Assembly: GCF_035195345.1 (NCBI RefSeq)
Contig: NZ_CP136574.1
Span: forward strand, 620,001-684,000
DNA length: 64,000 bases
Direction: 5' to 3'
DNA from: Flavobacterium sp.
Lineage (GTDB): Bacteria > Bacteroidota > Bacteroidia > Flavobacteriales > Flavobacteriaceae
Part shown: positions 1 to 9,611 of the stretch, piece by piece
Layout: each line of letters begins with the position of its first letter
Position numbering within the stretch: the first letter of the stretch is position 1
The notes under the pieces: model-generated
What the model was told of the DNA's origin: nothing
What the model saw: only the letters and a program-made list of their open reading frames with translations
The model's database searches: none
Program-made: the position numbers and the translations under genes

Positions 1-1496
1 GAAGAAGCTTCAATACGAATATCATGCGACTTACCTGTTCCTTTATCAGTAGCTGATACTTTAATGATACCATTTGCATCAATATCAAACGTTACTTCAA
101 TTTGAGGAACGCCTCTTGGTGCTGGTGGAATTCCGTCTAAATGGAAACGACCAATTGTTTTGTTATCATTTGCCATTGGTCTTTCTCCTTGAATAACATG
201 GATTTCTACCGATGGTTGGTTATCTGCTGCTGTTGAGAAAACTTGTGATTTTCTTGTTGGAATAGTAGTGTTCGACTCAATTAATTTTGTCATTACACTT
301 CCCATAGTTTCAATACCTAATGAAAGTGGAGTAACGTCTAATAATAATACGTCTTTTACTTCACCAGTTAAAACTCCACCTTGAATGGCAGCTCCAATTG
401 CTACTACTTCATCAGGATTTACTCCTTTTGATGGTTTTTTACCGAAGAATTTCTCTACTTGTTCTTGGATAACAGGAATACGAGTTGAACCTCCTACTAA
501 AATTACTTCGTCAATATCAGAAACTGATAAACCAGCATCTTTTAACGCTTTAGCAACTGGTTCCATAGAACGTTTTACTAAAGTTTCAGCTAATTGCTCG
601 AATTTTGCTCTTGTTAAAGTTTGAACTAAGTGTTTTGGTCCAGAAGCCGTAGCTGTTACGTATGGTAAGTTGATTTCTGTTTGAGCAGAAGCTGATAATT
701 CAATTTTAGCTTTCTCAGCTGCTTCTTTTAAACGTTGTAATGCCATTGGGTCTTTACGTAAATCAACACCTTCATTTGCATTGAATTCGTTAGCTAACCA
801 ATCGATAATTACTTGGTCAAAATCATCTCCACCTAAGTGTGTATCTCCGTTTGTAGATAAAACTTCAAAAACTCCGTCTCCTAATTCTAATACAGAAATA
901 TCAAATGTACCTCCACCTAAATCATAAACTGCAATTTTTTGGTCTTTACCTTGTTTGTCTAATCCATAAGCTAAAGCTGCTGCTGTAGGCTCATTGATAA
1001 TACGCATTACTTTCAAACCTGCAATTTCACCTGCTTCTTTCGTAGCCTGACGTTGCGCATCGTTAAAGTAAGCTGGAACAGTAATAACTGCTTCAGAAAC
1101 TGAATGACCTAAATAATCTTCAGCTGTTTTTTTCATTTTTTGAAGTGTCATTGCAGACAATTCTTGTGGTGTGTATAAACGACCATCGATATCAACACGT
1201 GGAGTATCGTTGTCCCCTTTTACTACCTTGTAAGCTACTGTTGAAGCTTCTTTTGCACTTTCAGTATACTTGTTACCCATAAAACGTTTGATAGAAGCAA
1301 TCGTTTTTGTTGGGTTAGTTACTGCTTGTCTTTTTGCCGGATCTCCAACTTTAATTTCGCCACCTTCTACAAATGCAATAACAGATGGTGTTGTTCTTTT
1401 TCCTTCTGCGTTTGCAATTACAACAGGTTCTCCACCTTCCATTACAGCCACACATGAGTTGGTTGTTCCTAAGTCGATTCCAATAATTTTGCTCAT
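1..1496 (-). CDS. dnaK: Molecular chaperone DnaK (Hsp70), 3' end beyond window
   Basis: ATP-dependent Hsp70 chaperone that binds exposed hydrophobic peptides and works with DnaJ and GrpE in the cytoplasm. The reading frame opens with ATG at 1496-1494 (MSKIIGIDLGTTNSC, the phosphate-1 loop) and stays open to base 1, giving 498 codons. The second phosphate motif (DLGGGTFDISILELG) and the adenosine motif (VILVGGSTRIPVIQ) are visible, and the frame runs into the substrate-binding beta domain (DANGIIKVSATDKGTG). The C-terminal helical lid lies outside the window. The upstream region holds an array of TGACA/TGTCA elements, annotated separately, that may be its heat-shock control. The family assignment is secure. 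Confidence 0.98.
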   Translation of the reverse strand, partial: MSKIIGIDLGTTNSCVAVMEGGEPVVIANAEGKRTTPSVIAFVEGGEIKVGDPAKRQAVTNPTKTIASIKRFMGNKYTESAKEASTVAYKVVKGDNDTPRVDIDGRLYTPQELSAMTLQKMKKTAEDYLGHSVSEAVITVPAYFNDAQRQATKEAGEIAGLKVMRIINEPTAAALAYGLDKQGKDQKIAVYDLGGGTFDISVLELGDGVFEVLSTNGDTHLGGDDFDQVIIDWLANEFNANEGVDLRKDPMALQRLKEAAEKAKIELSASAQTEINLPYVTATASGPKHLVQTLTRAKFEQLAETLVKRSMEPVAKALKDAGLSVSDIDEVILVGGSTRIPVIQEQVEKFFGKKPSKGVNPDEVVAIGAAIQGGVLTGEVKDVLLLDVTPLSLGIETMGSVMTKLIESNTTIPTRKSQVFSTAADNQPSVEIHVIQGERPMANDNKTIGRFHLDGIPPAPRGVPQIEVTFDIDANGIIKVSATDKGTGKSHDIRIEAS

Positions 1497-1582
1497 TTTT
1501 ATACTTGTTAGATTTTAAATTTCAATTTTAAACTCGATGTCTTTAATTCAAGGATTGTGCCATTACGAAAAATAAGGGAAAT

Positions 1583-1629
1583 TGACAGAAAACAGCTTTT
1601 GTCAGGTTTAAAATACTGACAAAATGTCG
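1583..1629 (-). promoter_or_regulatory. TGACA/TGTCA inverted-repeat array upstream of dnaK
   Basis: TTTTGTCAG (1597-1605) and CTGACAAAA (1616-1624) form a perfect 9-bp inverted repeat with a 10-nt centre. TGACAG precedes at 1583-1588, and GACA-AAA-TGTC (1618-1628) makes a second overlapping palindrome. It lies about 90-130 bp upstream of the dnaK start, between dnaK and the co-oriented EamA gene end. It is not a CIRCE element (TTAGCACTC-N9-GAGTGCTAA). A heat-shock operator role is inferred from position. A terminator for the EamA gene is less likely, because no T-run follows on the minus strand. Confidence 0.45.
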
Positions 1630-1631
1630 TT

Positions 1632-2540
1632 TTATAGTTGTTTTTTAACTCTATTATGTCTTAGATTTTTAAAATTCGTCAAGTTAAAAACCAAGATAGA
1701 AATCAAAATCAAGGAATAAGAAACAATTTGTGCAATTGAAACCGATTCTTTAAAATAGAAAATGGCTAAAAAGAAATGAATCAAGGGATTAGTATACATC
1801 AATATGCCAACAGTTGAAGAGTTCAATCCTTTTAAAGCATATAAATTCAGGAACAATGGAATAATGGTAAAAACAATTACTATAGTTAAAAGAAAACCAT
1901 AAAACAAAAACTCGGTTGGGATAGCGCTACCAAAACTAGGATAAAACGGCAATAAAATAACCGATGAAACTATCATTTGAATGGTTAACACCAAGAATTT
2001 ATCAAAATCACTATTCTTCCGTTGGGAAACCAAATAAAATCCAAAACTTAAAGCGATGATTACGCTGTAAATCAAATCTTTGAAATTTCCATAAGATAAT
2101 ATGATACAACTAATTACGCACAATCCTACTGCAATCCATTGCCATAAATCAATTCTTTCTTTCAATAATATAAAAGCTAAGACAGTGGTTAAAATGGGAC
2201 AAATAATATAAGCAAATGAAGCTGATTGCAAACTCACGTGATTCACCGCATAGATAAATAAAAACCAATTCAATACTAATAAAAGTCCACCAACAACCGT
2301 CATGATTACTACTGATTTTTGTTTTTTCTTGGAAAGTTCTTTAAAAGTTTTCTTCGCTTCTAGAACAACTGATTTTCTAAAAATTAAATTAATTCCCAAT
2401 AAGAAAGCCGTAGCTATAAAAACTCGGAAGAATAAAATATCTAGTGAAGCATAATTAGCAAGCGGTTTCAAAGCCAAACTAAAAAATCCCCAAATAATAA
2501 AGGCAGATAAAGCGGACAAAAAATATTTATTTATGGGCAT
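1632..2540 (-). CDS. EamA/RarD-family drug/metabolite transporter
   Basis: Inner-membrane permease of the drug/metabolite transporter superfamily, 302 aa, with about ten hydrophobic segments arranged as two EamA repeats. The N-terminus (SAFIIWGFFSLALKPL) and the GLxLLVLNWFLFIYAVN-like segment are typical of the RarD subgroup, whose substrates are mostly unknown. The second half ends in a basic cytoplasmic tail (LRHNRVKKQL). The ATG at 2540-2538 starts a normal-length protein. It stands alone, divergent from the serine dehydratase gene. The substrate cannot be read from the sequence. Confidence 0.85.
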   Translation of the reverse strand: MPINKYFLSALSAFIIWGFFSLALKPLANYASLDILFFRVFIATAFLLGINLIFRKSVVLEAKKTFKELSKKKQKSVVIMTVVGGLLLVLNWFLFIYAVNHVSLQSASFAYIICPILTTVLAFILLKERIDLWQWIAVGLCVISCIILSYGNFKDLIYSVIIALSFGFYLVSQRKNSDFDKFLVLTIQMIVSSVILLPFYPSFGSAIPTEFLFYGFLLTIVIVFTIIPLFLNLYALKGLNSSTVGILMYTNPLIHFFLAIFYFKESVSIAQIVSYSLILISILVFNLTNFKNLRHNRVKKQL

Positions 2541-2636
2541 TATTTTTTTTTTGCAAATGAACTAAAAATTTCACGATTCGAATCCTAATTTTATGTTATT
2601 AATTCAATTTTTTTTAACTTTTGAACTGTAATCGGA

Positions 2637-2669
2637 GTTGTATAAATTCAATTTTAAAGACTATATTTG
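2637..2669 (+). promoter_or_regulatory. Bacteroidota-type promoter of the serine dehydratase gene
   Basis: TATATTTG at 2662-2669 matches the -7 consensus TAnnTTTG. GTTG at 2637-2640 lies 21 bp upstream as a weak -33 element. The sdaA ATG follows about 20 nt downstream. Confidence 0.6.
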
Positions 2670-2690
2670 CTGTAGTAAAGAAATAAAATT

Positions 2691-4106
2691 ATGGAATGTA
2701 TATCCGTTTTTGATATGTTAAAGATTGGTGTTGGACCTTCGAGTTCTCACACTCTTGGACCATGGCGTGCTGCCGAACAATTTTTAAAAGAATTGCGCGA
2801 ACGTAATTTAATTGACAACATTATTGGTGTCAAAGTAGATTTATATGGTTCCTTATCATTAACTGGAAAAGGGCATGCAACAGATTTAGCCGTAATGCTT
2901 GGTTTAAGTGGGGCTGATCCAGAATATATTCCTGTAGAAAGTATTGATGTGATTATTTCGGCCATCAAAAACAAAAAAGAAATTTTCTTAGGGAATGAAA
3001 TTTTAATTCCGTTTTGTTTTGAAACGGATATTGTGTTCAATAGAAACTTTTTACCTTTTCATGCTAACGGATTAACTTTTACAGCTAAAACCGATACCGA
3101 AACATATTCGGAAACCTATTATTCTATAGGTGGCGGATTTGTAGTTAAAGAAAAAGAAGACCATCACAAAGAAGAAATTTTACATACTTTTCCTTTTCCA
3201 ATTGAAAAAGCAGATGAATTATTAGCTTTTTGTTTAGCCGAAAATAAAAAAATATCTGAAATCGTTTACGAAAACGAGAAAACCATGCGAAGCGAAGAAG
3301 AAATTCACAACGAATTACTTCGCATTTGGGATACGATGTTGGAATGCATGTACATTGGATGTCATTCGGAAGGAATTCTTCCAGGTGGATTAAATGTGAA
3401 GCGTAGAGCGTATGACATGCACAAAAACTTAATTGGCGTTTTACCGTATGAAGATCCTTATTCGTGGTTGCAAATCATAAGACAAACCGAAGTTAAATTT
3501 CGTCAGATTTTAAAATGGGTAAGCTGTTTTGCTTTGGCAGTAAATGAAGTAAATGCTTCGTTAGGCCGAGTAGTTACAGCGCCTACCAACGGAAGTGCGG
3601 GAGTTATTCCAGCTGTCTTAATGTATTATTTAGTAATTGAAAATCACAAAGCGGGCGAAAAAGAAATCAAACAATTTTTAATGGTGGCGGGCGAAATTGG
3701 TTCTATCTTCAAAAAAGGGGCTACCATTTCTGCAGCTATGGGCGGTTGTCAGGCAGAAATTGGAGTTTCGAGTGCTATGGCAGCAGCAGCTTTGTGTGAA
3801 TTGATGGGCGGTACTCCAGCTCAAGTTACTATGGCAGCCGAAATTGCAATGGAACATCATTTAGGGTTAACTTGTGACCCGATTGGTGGTTTAGTGCAAA
3901 TTCCGTGTATTGAAAGAAATACGATGGGTGCAATCAAAGCAATTAACGCTGCTGAATTAGCATTAGAAACCGATGCTTTACATGCAAAAGTACCACTTGA
4001 TAAAGTAATTAACACCATGTGGCAAACTGCAAAAGACATGAATTCAAAATACAAAGAGACATCTGAAGGTGGATTAGCAATAGCAGTAAACATGTCGGAT
4101 TGTTAA
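2691..4106 (+). CDS. sdaA: L-serine ammonia-lyase (single-chain, iron-sulfur)
   Basis: Deaminates L-serine to pyruvate and ammonia in the cytoplasm using a [4Fe-4S] cluster. The 471-aa protein has the N-terminal beta domain (SVFDMLKIGVGPSSSHTLGP) fused to the catalytic alpha domain (GSAGVIPAVLMYY, AAMGGCQAEIGVSSAMAAAAL). Cysteines at 353, 395 and 406 have the spacing (42 and 11) known for the cluster ligands of type II serine dehydratases. The length fits the family, and the ATG follows a good -7 box. The SH3-domain gene starts 3 nt after its stop, so the two are probably cotranscribed. Confidence 0.96.
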   Translation: MECISVFDMLKIGVGPSSSHTLGPWRAAEQFLKELRERNLIDNIIGVKVDLYGSLSLTGKGHATDLAVMLGLSGADPEYIPVESIDVIISAIKNKKEIFLGNEILIPFCFETDIVFNRNFLPFHANGLTFTAKTDTETYSETYYSIGGGFVVKEKEDHHKEEILHTFPFPIEKADELLAFCLAENKKISEIVYENEKTMRSEEEIHNELLRIWDTMLECMYIGCHSEGILPGGLNVKRRAYDMHKNLIGVLPYEDPYSWLQIIRQTEVKFRQILKWVSCFALAVNEVNASLGRVVTAPTNGSAGVIPAVLMYYLVIENHKAGEKEIKQFLMVAGEIGSIFKKGATISAAMGGCQAEIGVSSAMAAAALCELMGGTPAQVTMAAEIAMEHHLGLTCDPIGGLVQIPCIERNTMGAIKAINAAELALETDALHAKVPLDKVINTMWQTAKDMNSKYKETSEGGLAIAVNMSDC

Positions 4107-4109
4107 TTT

Positions 4110-5315
4110 ATGAGGAAGTTTCTTTTTATCTGTTTATTTCTATTTACGCATGTGTTTTCAATTGCTCAAGACAGATATTGGATTATTAATGATACCAAAT
4201 TATTTGAAAAACCATCTACAGAAAGTAAATTTTACGGTTATTTTAGATATGGTGCTGAAGTAAAAATCATTGACGATTTAAAAAATGGTTGGCTCAAAGT
4301 GCAATCGGATAATTTTACCATTGGTTTTGTAAAAAAAGAGTTGATTCGAACTACTATGAATGGAAACGATAAAATTATCGAAGACACTTCGAACCCAATT
4401 ATTAAAGGTGGTGATGCTTATTATGGTGGCAATCATTTATTTGTTACCGTAGCTGGTTTAAAAGCTAGAAGTAAACCTGATAAATTGGCTTCTGTAAGAG
4501 AAATTCTGACTAATGGTGATGCGGTTTCGGTTAGTTATTTTCCTGTAAATAAAGAAGAATGGGTTAATATTGGATATGGATTTGAACCAAATGTAGCAAA
4601 ATTTGTTTTAGCAAAATATTTAGGAAAACGACCTGTTTATGAAGATTTATTGACACAATTTGATAAACTACCAAAAACTGATGTTGCGAATAGAAAAACC
4701 ATTGGAGAACGTTTAGTAGAATTAACATGGAACAGCGGTGATATTAATGAATTGCCTGCTTTAGAACGGTACTTAGAAGTAGCCAAACAATTAAATGATG
4801 AAAAATTAATTAAAGATACGGAGTTTAATATTTTAATTGCTAAAAATATAGGATTACATACAGATTTAGACTTTAAATTACTACAAGAAAAAATACAAAC
4901 ATCCTATTTTGAAATCAATGATTTTAAGTTTGACAATACAGCGATTTCGTACACAGATTTGCTGAAAAAATTTGGAAAGCCATCAAAAATTGAGAATGTT
5001 GAAGATGAGTGTGGTGTATATTTATCTAATGTTTTATATCATTATTCAGATTTTATAATTAGCGTAGATCAAGAAACCAATAAAGCAGAATTGGTAGAAA
5101 TCTTTTTTAAACCTAATACTAAATTTTATTTTGATGCCCATTCCATATTTAGTCAACAAATTTCTGAAAAAGATTTTATTTTGAAGTATGGTCAATATTT
5201 AGAATATAGCTTTAAGAATCCTCATTTTTATAATATCTCTTTTGATTCAGGTTTTTATTCTATTTATTTTAAGGATGGTGTTTTGTATTCAATCGAAGTA
5301 AATTATTATTGTTAA
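4110..5315 (+). CDS. Exported bacterial SH3-domain protein
   Basis: 401-aa protein with an N-terminal signal peptide (FLFICLFLFTHVFSIAQD). Residues about 25-75 (WIINDTKLFEKPSTESKFYGYF...GWLKVQ) and about 110-165 (VTVAGLKARSKPDKLASV) look like two SH3b modules, which often bind cell-wall peptides. The C-terminal half is a soluble region with no recognised motif (ISYTDLLKKFGKPSKIENVEDECGVY). It begins 3 nt after sdaA and is followed by an overlapping DUF2809 gene. The SH3b assignment rests on pattern only, and no function can be given. Confidence 0.7.
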   Translation: MRKFLFICLFLFTHVFSIAQDRYWIINDTKLFEKPSTESKFYGYFRYGAEVKIIDDLKNGWLKVQSDNFTIGFVKKELIRTTMNGNDKIIEDTSNPIIKGGDAYYGGNHLFVTVAGLKARSKPDKLASVREILTNGDAVSVSYFPVNKEEWVNIGYGFEPNVAKFVLAKYLGKRPVYEDLLTQFDKLPKTDVANRKTIGERLVELTWNSGDINELPALERYLEVAKQLNDEKLIKDTEFNILIAKNIGLHTDLDFKLLQEKIQTSYFEINDFKFDNTAISYTDLLKKFGKPSKIENVEDECGVYLSNVLYHYSDFIISVDQETNKAELVEIFFKPNTKFYFDAHSIFSQQISEKDFILKYGQYLEYSFKNPHFYNISFDSGFYSIYFKDGVLYSIEVNYYC

Positions 5316-5704
5316 GTATATTGAAAAACAATAGATTATATTATTTTTTAGCACTATTTATAACATTGATTTTAGGAATTTTATCCCGAAAAACAACTGT
5401 TGTTCCTTTATTTATAGGAGATATTTTGTATGCTGTTTTGATTTACTTCGGATTTCGATTTTTAATTATAAAATCGAAAAAATCAACTTCACTCCTATTC
5501 TCCCTACTTTTTTGTTTTGGAATCGAATTTTTACAATTAGTACAAATTGATTGGTTAATTGCCATTCGTAAAACCACTTTAGGACATTATATTTTGGGTC
5601 AAGGTTTTCTTTGGTTGGATTTACTTTGCTATGTAATTGGAACTTTACTAGCTTTTCTAATCGATTGGAAGTTCATCAAAACTCAAAACTTAAACTCGAA
5701 GTAA
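5309..5704 (+). CDS. DUF2809 family membrane protein
   Basis: 131-aa protein with four hydrophobic segments and the family-like pattern of a short four-helix membrane protein (GILSRKTTVVPLFIGDILYAVLIYFGF, then FCFGIEFLQLVQIDWL). The start is a TTG at 5309 that overlaps the stop of the SH3 gene by 7 nt. A second TTG lies at 5321, and no ATG is available in frame nearby, so the exact start is uncertain. The last 29 nt overlap the convergent porin gene. Function is unknown. Confidence 0.7.
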   Translation: MLSILKNNRLYYFLALFITLILGILSRKTTVVPLFIGDILYAVLIYFGFRFLIIKSKKSTSLLFSLLFCFGIEFLQLVQIDWLIAIRKTTLGHYILGQGFLWLDLLCYVIGTLLAFLIDWKFIKTQNLNSK

Positions 5705-6725
5705 CAAAAAAGTTATTGGATTTAGTATCAAAGAAAACAGCTTCTTTTGAATCGAAATAACGGGCTTCGGTTCTTAATTTTACTTTTGAATTTAACAAAT
5801 AATCAAAATTTATAGATGCTCCAGAAGTTTTAAAGGCATCTAATGTAGCAACAATGACATTATCCTCATCTTGATAATATTCTACTCGAACAGCCGTTTG
5901 GCATTTGGGATTTATCGAATATTGTGTAATCAAAACGGGACTCATCCAATGCAAATGTTTGTCATTCAACGAAGAACTATCTTGAATTCCGAAATCAAAT
6001 CCTAAAATGGTGCGCCACTTTGCATTCCACGTATTGTCCCAATACAAATTACTGAAATAACGCATTGCTAATTCGGTTGCATAAAATTCTTTTCCAATAA
6101 ATGTGCTCCAGTTCAAAGTTGCTTTTTCTCCTGGTTTATAAACAATTTGTGTTCCAAAAGCTGGAGCAACGTCTTTTTGCGGCTTGTTAATGCGTTGCCA
6201 ACCATTAGTTACCAATCCCGAAAAACTCCATTTATCTGAAGGTTTGTAATTATACTTTACTCCCGTCATAAAATAGGGCGAATTATCCGCTAAAAGAGAA
6301 CGCGTTAAAGTCAAATTAGAAGCAGTAGTTGCCGATTCAAAACCGATATAACTTGGTAAAATCCCAACTTCTATTGATGATTTTTGATTATCATTCAAAA
6401 ACAGTCCTACATAAGCTTCACTCAATAATTTTATATCTTCCGATGCATAATTATCGTCTACATACGTTCCTGCATGAACTGCGATTGACGCATAAGTAGT
6501 TCCATATTGCAATTGCGTGCGAATTAATCCATTGTTCACATTAAACTCATTATGACGGTTGTAATTGTACATAAATGGAAGTTTAGCATCGTTTGTTGGA
6601 TTACTAAAATCATACGCATAATACGTTTCCAAAAAACCTGAAACTTTAATTGTTAACGAATCTTTTTCTTGAGCAAACGATATTGCTGAAATGCCAATTA
6701 TTAAAAACTTAATTATATTTTTCAT
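5676..6725 (-). CDS. Outer-membrane beta-barrel porin linked to Kup
   Basis: 349-aa outer-membrane protein with a signal peptide ending near SFAQ and alternating beta-barrel strands from start to finish (GFLETYYAYDFSNP, SIAVHAGTYVDDNY, aromatic C-terminal strand ending SSLSFEF). It resembles the BBP2-type porins that in Bacteroidota sit beside potassium-uptake genes. The start ATG (6725) directly abuts the kup stop (6726), so it is the last gene of the kdpDE-kup unit. I infer that it helps K+ cross the outer membrane. Its 3' end overlaps DUF2809 tail to tail. Confidence 0.8.
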   Translation of the reverse strand: MKNIIKFLIIGISAISFAQEKDSLTIKVSGFLETYYAYDFSNPTNDAKLPFMYNYNRHNEFNVNNGLIRTQLQYGTTYASIAVHAGTYVDDNYASEDIKLLSEAYVGLFLNDNQKSSIEVGILPSYIGFESATTASNLTLTRSLLADNSPYFMTGVKYNYKPSDKWSFSGLVTNGWQRINKPQKDVAPAFGTQIVYKPGEKATLNWSTFIGKEFYATELAMRYFSNLYWDNTWNAKWRTILGFDFGIQDSSSLNDKHLHWMSPVLITQYSINPKCQTAVRVEYYQDEDNVIVATLDAFKTSGASINFDYLLNSKVKLRTEARYFDSKEAVFFDTKSNNFFVTSSLSFEF

Positions 6726-8663
6726 CTATTTTTTTCTATTTAAGGAAATATTTGTTGTGGGTTGGTATACCATCGGTAGTTCTTCTACTACAACATCACT
6801 TTTATCTAAACCAAATGCTTTTGTATCTGAAATTGCCATTCTTTTCAAAATAAAATAACTATTTATTAACCAACCTTCTTTTATTGAAAATTCATTTTCA
6901 ACCGATAAAAATTTTTCCAAAATTACAAATTTAAAGTCAGGTTCTGTATTGTATTTTGTTGATCCATCTGGTCGAGTATGTAAATTTAATTCGTTTTGTT
7001 GTACTAAATCTTGAACAATTTTTTTGAAATACAATTCTACCTTCGGTTGGATTCTAAACCCAACATTTAAAACTATTTTAATCACTTTGTCATCAATAAT
7101 TTCATGAACTTCATAATCTAGCGTAAACGGTTCATCTGTACGATTAATATGTAAAATCCAGTAAACATCCGCTCTTTTTGGTTTTTTTGAAAAGATTGAA
7201 TTTATAATTTTTTCTTCTATTTGATTGATTTTATCTGCTTTTGAAAGATAAATTAAATGAGTTGAATACTTTGGAATTGTGTCGTCATTACTTAACTCTT
7301 CTAATTTAAAAGCATGTTCTTTTATGTTTTCAAATTTTAAAAATTTGTTGTTAATCTTTCTTGAATAATACCAAACATACATTACCATAAAAATGAACAA
7401 CTCAAAGAATAAAAACATCCATCTTTCTTTAATTTTGACCACATTTGCAATAAAAAATGAGATTTCAATAACTGAAAAAAGAAATAAAATCAATGCAATC
7501 CAACCGATTTTGATTTTCTTAATGTAAAACAAGTAATATGACAATAAAAAAGTGGTCATTAACATGGCTACAGTTATTGAAAAACCATAAGCTGCTTCCA
7601 TGTGTTCCGAATTTTTAAAATATAAAATCATTAATACACAACCTATCCATAAAATTGTATTTACAGAAGGTATATAAATTTGACCTTTCGTATTTGTTGG
7701 GTTTTTTAAGGCAACTCTAGGCCAAAAATTAAGTGAAATAGCTTCATTAATCAATGTAAAAGAACCACTAATCAATGCTTGTGAAGCAATAATAGCTGCC
7801 ATTGTAGCAATGATAATTCCAAAAATTAAAAACCATTGAGGCATAATACTATAAAATGGATTTCTTCCTTCTAGAAATTGGCTTCCTTGCGTCATAATCC
7901 ATGCGCCTTGACCAAGATAATTAACTACTAAAGCAGTTTTTACAAAAATCCATGTTATTCTAATATTGTCTCTTCCACAGTGTCCTAAATCCGAATATAA
8001 AGCTTCAGCTCCAGTAGTACAAAGAAATACAGCGCCAAGTAACCAAAATCCATGTGGATACTCAACTAACAATCTATAGGCGTACATTGGATTTAAAGCT
8101 TCTAATATTTCAGGATGAATAACAATTTGTGAAATCCCTAAAATTAATAACATCGAAAACCAAACTACCATTGCTGGTCCAAAAAAGAAGCCTACTTTTT
8201 GGGTTCCAAATCTTTGAAACAAAAACAAACCCGATAAAATGGCAATTACAATTGGAACAGTAGGCAAATTTGGAATTACAGCTTCTAAACCTTCTACCGC
8301 AGAAGCTACTGAAATTGGTGGTGTTATAATTCCATCTGCCAAAAGAGTGGTTGCTCCTAAAATAGTTGGAATCACTAATTTTCCTTTTCCAAAACGTTTA
8401 ATCAAAGCATATAAGGAGAAAACACCGCCTTCACCATGATTATCTGCTCTTAATGTCAATATGATATATTTAAAAGTAGTTTGAAATGTTAGTGTCCAAA
8501 AAACACATGAAATTCCTCCATAAACAAGCATTTTAGAAATTTCTCTATTTCCAATAATTGCTTTCATTACATACAATGGACTCGTTCCTATATCTCCATA
8601 AATGATTCCTAATGCTACTAAAAGTGTTGCTGCTGTTACTTTTTGATAATTTGAATTACTCAT
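6726..8663 (-). CDS. kup: KUP/HAK/KT potassium transporter
   Basis: 645-aa K+ uptake protein of the inner membrane, usually a K+/H+ symporter. The N-terminus (ALGIIYGDIGTSPLYVMKAIIG) and the segment DNHGEGGVFSLYALI are family signatures. About twelve membrane segments are followed by a cytoplasmic C-terminal domain of roughly 200 residues, the usual layout. The ATG overlaps the end of the 84-aa ORF by 4 nt (ATGA), which suggests translational coupling. With the upstream KdpD-like kinase and KdpE it forms one minus-strand unit. Confidence 0.96.
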   Translation of the reverse strand: MSNSNYQKVTAATLLVALGIIYGDIGTSPLYVMKAIIGNREISKMLVYGGISCVFWTLTFQTTFKYIILTLRADNHGEGGVFSLYALIKRFGKGKLVIPTILGATTLLADGIITPPISVASAVEGLEAVIPNLPTVPIVIAILSGLFLFQRFGTQKVGFFFGPAMVVWFSMLLILGISQIVIHPEILEALNPMYAYRLLVEYPHGFWLLGAVFLCTTGAEALYSDLGHCGRDNIRITWIFVKTALVVNYLGQGAWIMTQGSQFLEGRNPFYSIMPQWFLIFGIIIATMAAIIASQALISGSFTLINEAISLNFWPRVALKNPTNTKGQIYIPSVNTILWIGCVLMILYFKNSEHMEAAYGFSITVAMLMTTFLLSYYLFYIKKIKIGWIALILFLFSVIEISFFIANVVKIKERWMFLFFELFIFMVMYVWYYSRKINNKFLKFENIKEHAFKLEELSNDDTIPKYSTHLIYLSKADKINQIEEKIINSIFSKKPKRADVYWILHINRTDEPFTLDYEVHEIIDDKVIKIVLNVGFRIQPKVELYFKKIVQDLVQQNELNLHTRPDGSTKYNTEPDFKFVILEKFLSVENEFSIKEGWLINSYFILKRMAISDTKAFGLDKSDVVVEELPMVYQPTTNISLNRKK

Positions 8664-8914
8664 TTTTTAGTATTATTTATATTTTTAATAAAGTGCGATG
8701 CATAATACATTCCTAATTTTTCAGCTACTAAACTCAAATCTTTGAGTTGGTTTTCTAAGGCGTCTTCTCGTTGTGGACATTGATTAATTTTGATAAATTC
8801 TCGAAGCCAGTAATCTGAATTCGATTTAGATGACGGAGGACGAATTGCATTATTTAAAGACAAGCTATCGCTGTTGCTTGGCACATTAGCTGTGTTGCTG
8901 TCTGAATTTTCCAT
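8660..8914 (-). CDS. Small hypothetical protein between kdpE and kup
   Basis: 84-aa soluble protein with a low-complexity Ser/Asn-rich first half and a helical second half (YWLREFIKINQCPQREDALENQ). It has no signal peptide and no motif I recognise. It sits 13 nt after kdpE and overlaps the kup start by 4 nt, so it is probably a real, coupled gene of the potassium unit. A regulatory or assembly role for Kup would be pure inference. Confidence 0.6.
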   Translation of the reverse strand: MENSDSNTANVPSNSDSLSLNNAIRPPSSKSNSDYWLREFIKINQCPQREDALENQLKDLSLVAEKLGMYYASHFIKNINNTKK

Positions 8915-8927
8915 ATGTAATGATTTT

Positions 8928-9611
8928 TTATGTCAGAATAAATCGATAACCAATTCCGCTTTCGGTGAGAATCATTTCCGGATGATTGGCATCTTTCTCA
9001 ATTTTTTTTCTTAATTGTGCTACAAATACTCGTAGATATTGTGTTTGATCACTATAACTTTTTCCCCAAATTTCTTTTAATAAGTATTGATGTGTTAATA
9101 CTTTTCCTTCGTTTTTTGCCAAAATGGCTAATAAATTAAACTCCGTTTGAGTTAATTTGACTTCTTCGTTATTTACTTTAACGATTCGGGCAATCAAATC
9201 AATCGAAAAATTAGTTGAACTAATCACTGGTTCCGAGGCTTCTTTGATGTGGTTTCTCATATGAGAACGCACTCTTGCTAATAATTCCTGTGTTCTAAAT
9301 GGTTTAATTAAATAATCATTTGCTCCATTATCTAATGCTTTTACAATTTCCGATTCCTCACTTTTAACCGATAAAATCATAATTGGATTCAAATACCATT
9401 CGCGCAATTGTTGCAACACTTTTTGTCCGTCAACATCGGGTAAACCCAAATCAAGCATAATCAAATCAGGTTGAAAAGTGGCCGCGAAACGAATGCCTTG
9501 TAAGCCATTTTCTGCTAATTTCACCTCAAAATCATTTGTACTTAAAGTAATTTCTAAAAGTTTTCTGATTTGTGTTTCATCATCAATAACTAAAATTTGG
9601 CGCTTATTCAT
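8928..9611 (-). CDS. kdpE: KdpE-like OmpR-family response regulator
   Basis: 227-aa two-component regulator. The receiver domain contains the acidic pair DDE (residues 10-12), phospho-acceptor Asp54 in MLDLGLPD, and the conserved Lys in YLIKPF. The C-terminal winged helix ends in ILTESGIGYRFIL, typical of the OmpR/KdpE class. It overlaps the 3' end of the kinase gene by 8 nt. In other bacteria KdpE turns on K+ uptake when K+ is low or turgor falls. Here the genes downstream are kup and a porin rather than kdpFABC. Confidence 0.9.
   Translation of the reverse strand: MNKRQILVIDDETQIRKLLEITLSTNDFEVKLAENGLQGIRFAATFQPDLIMLDLGLPDVDGQKVLQQLREWYLNPIMILSVKSEESEIVKALDNGANDYLIKPFRTQELLARVRSHMRNHIKEASEPVISSTNFSIDLIARIVKVNNEEVKLTQTEFNLLAILAKNEGKVLTHQYLLKEIWGKSYSDQTQYLRVFVAQLRKKIEKDANHPEMILTESGIGYRFILT

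Noticed and set aside
385..1518. Open frames on the plus strand across dnaK
   Set aside because: They are antisense shadows of the dnaK coding sequence with no family resemblance.
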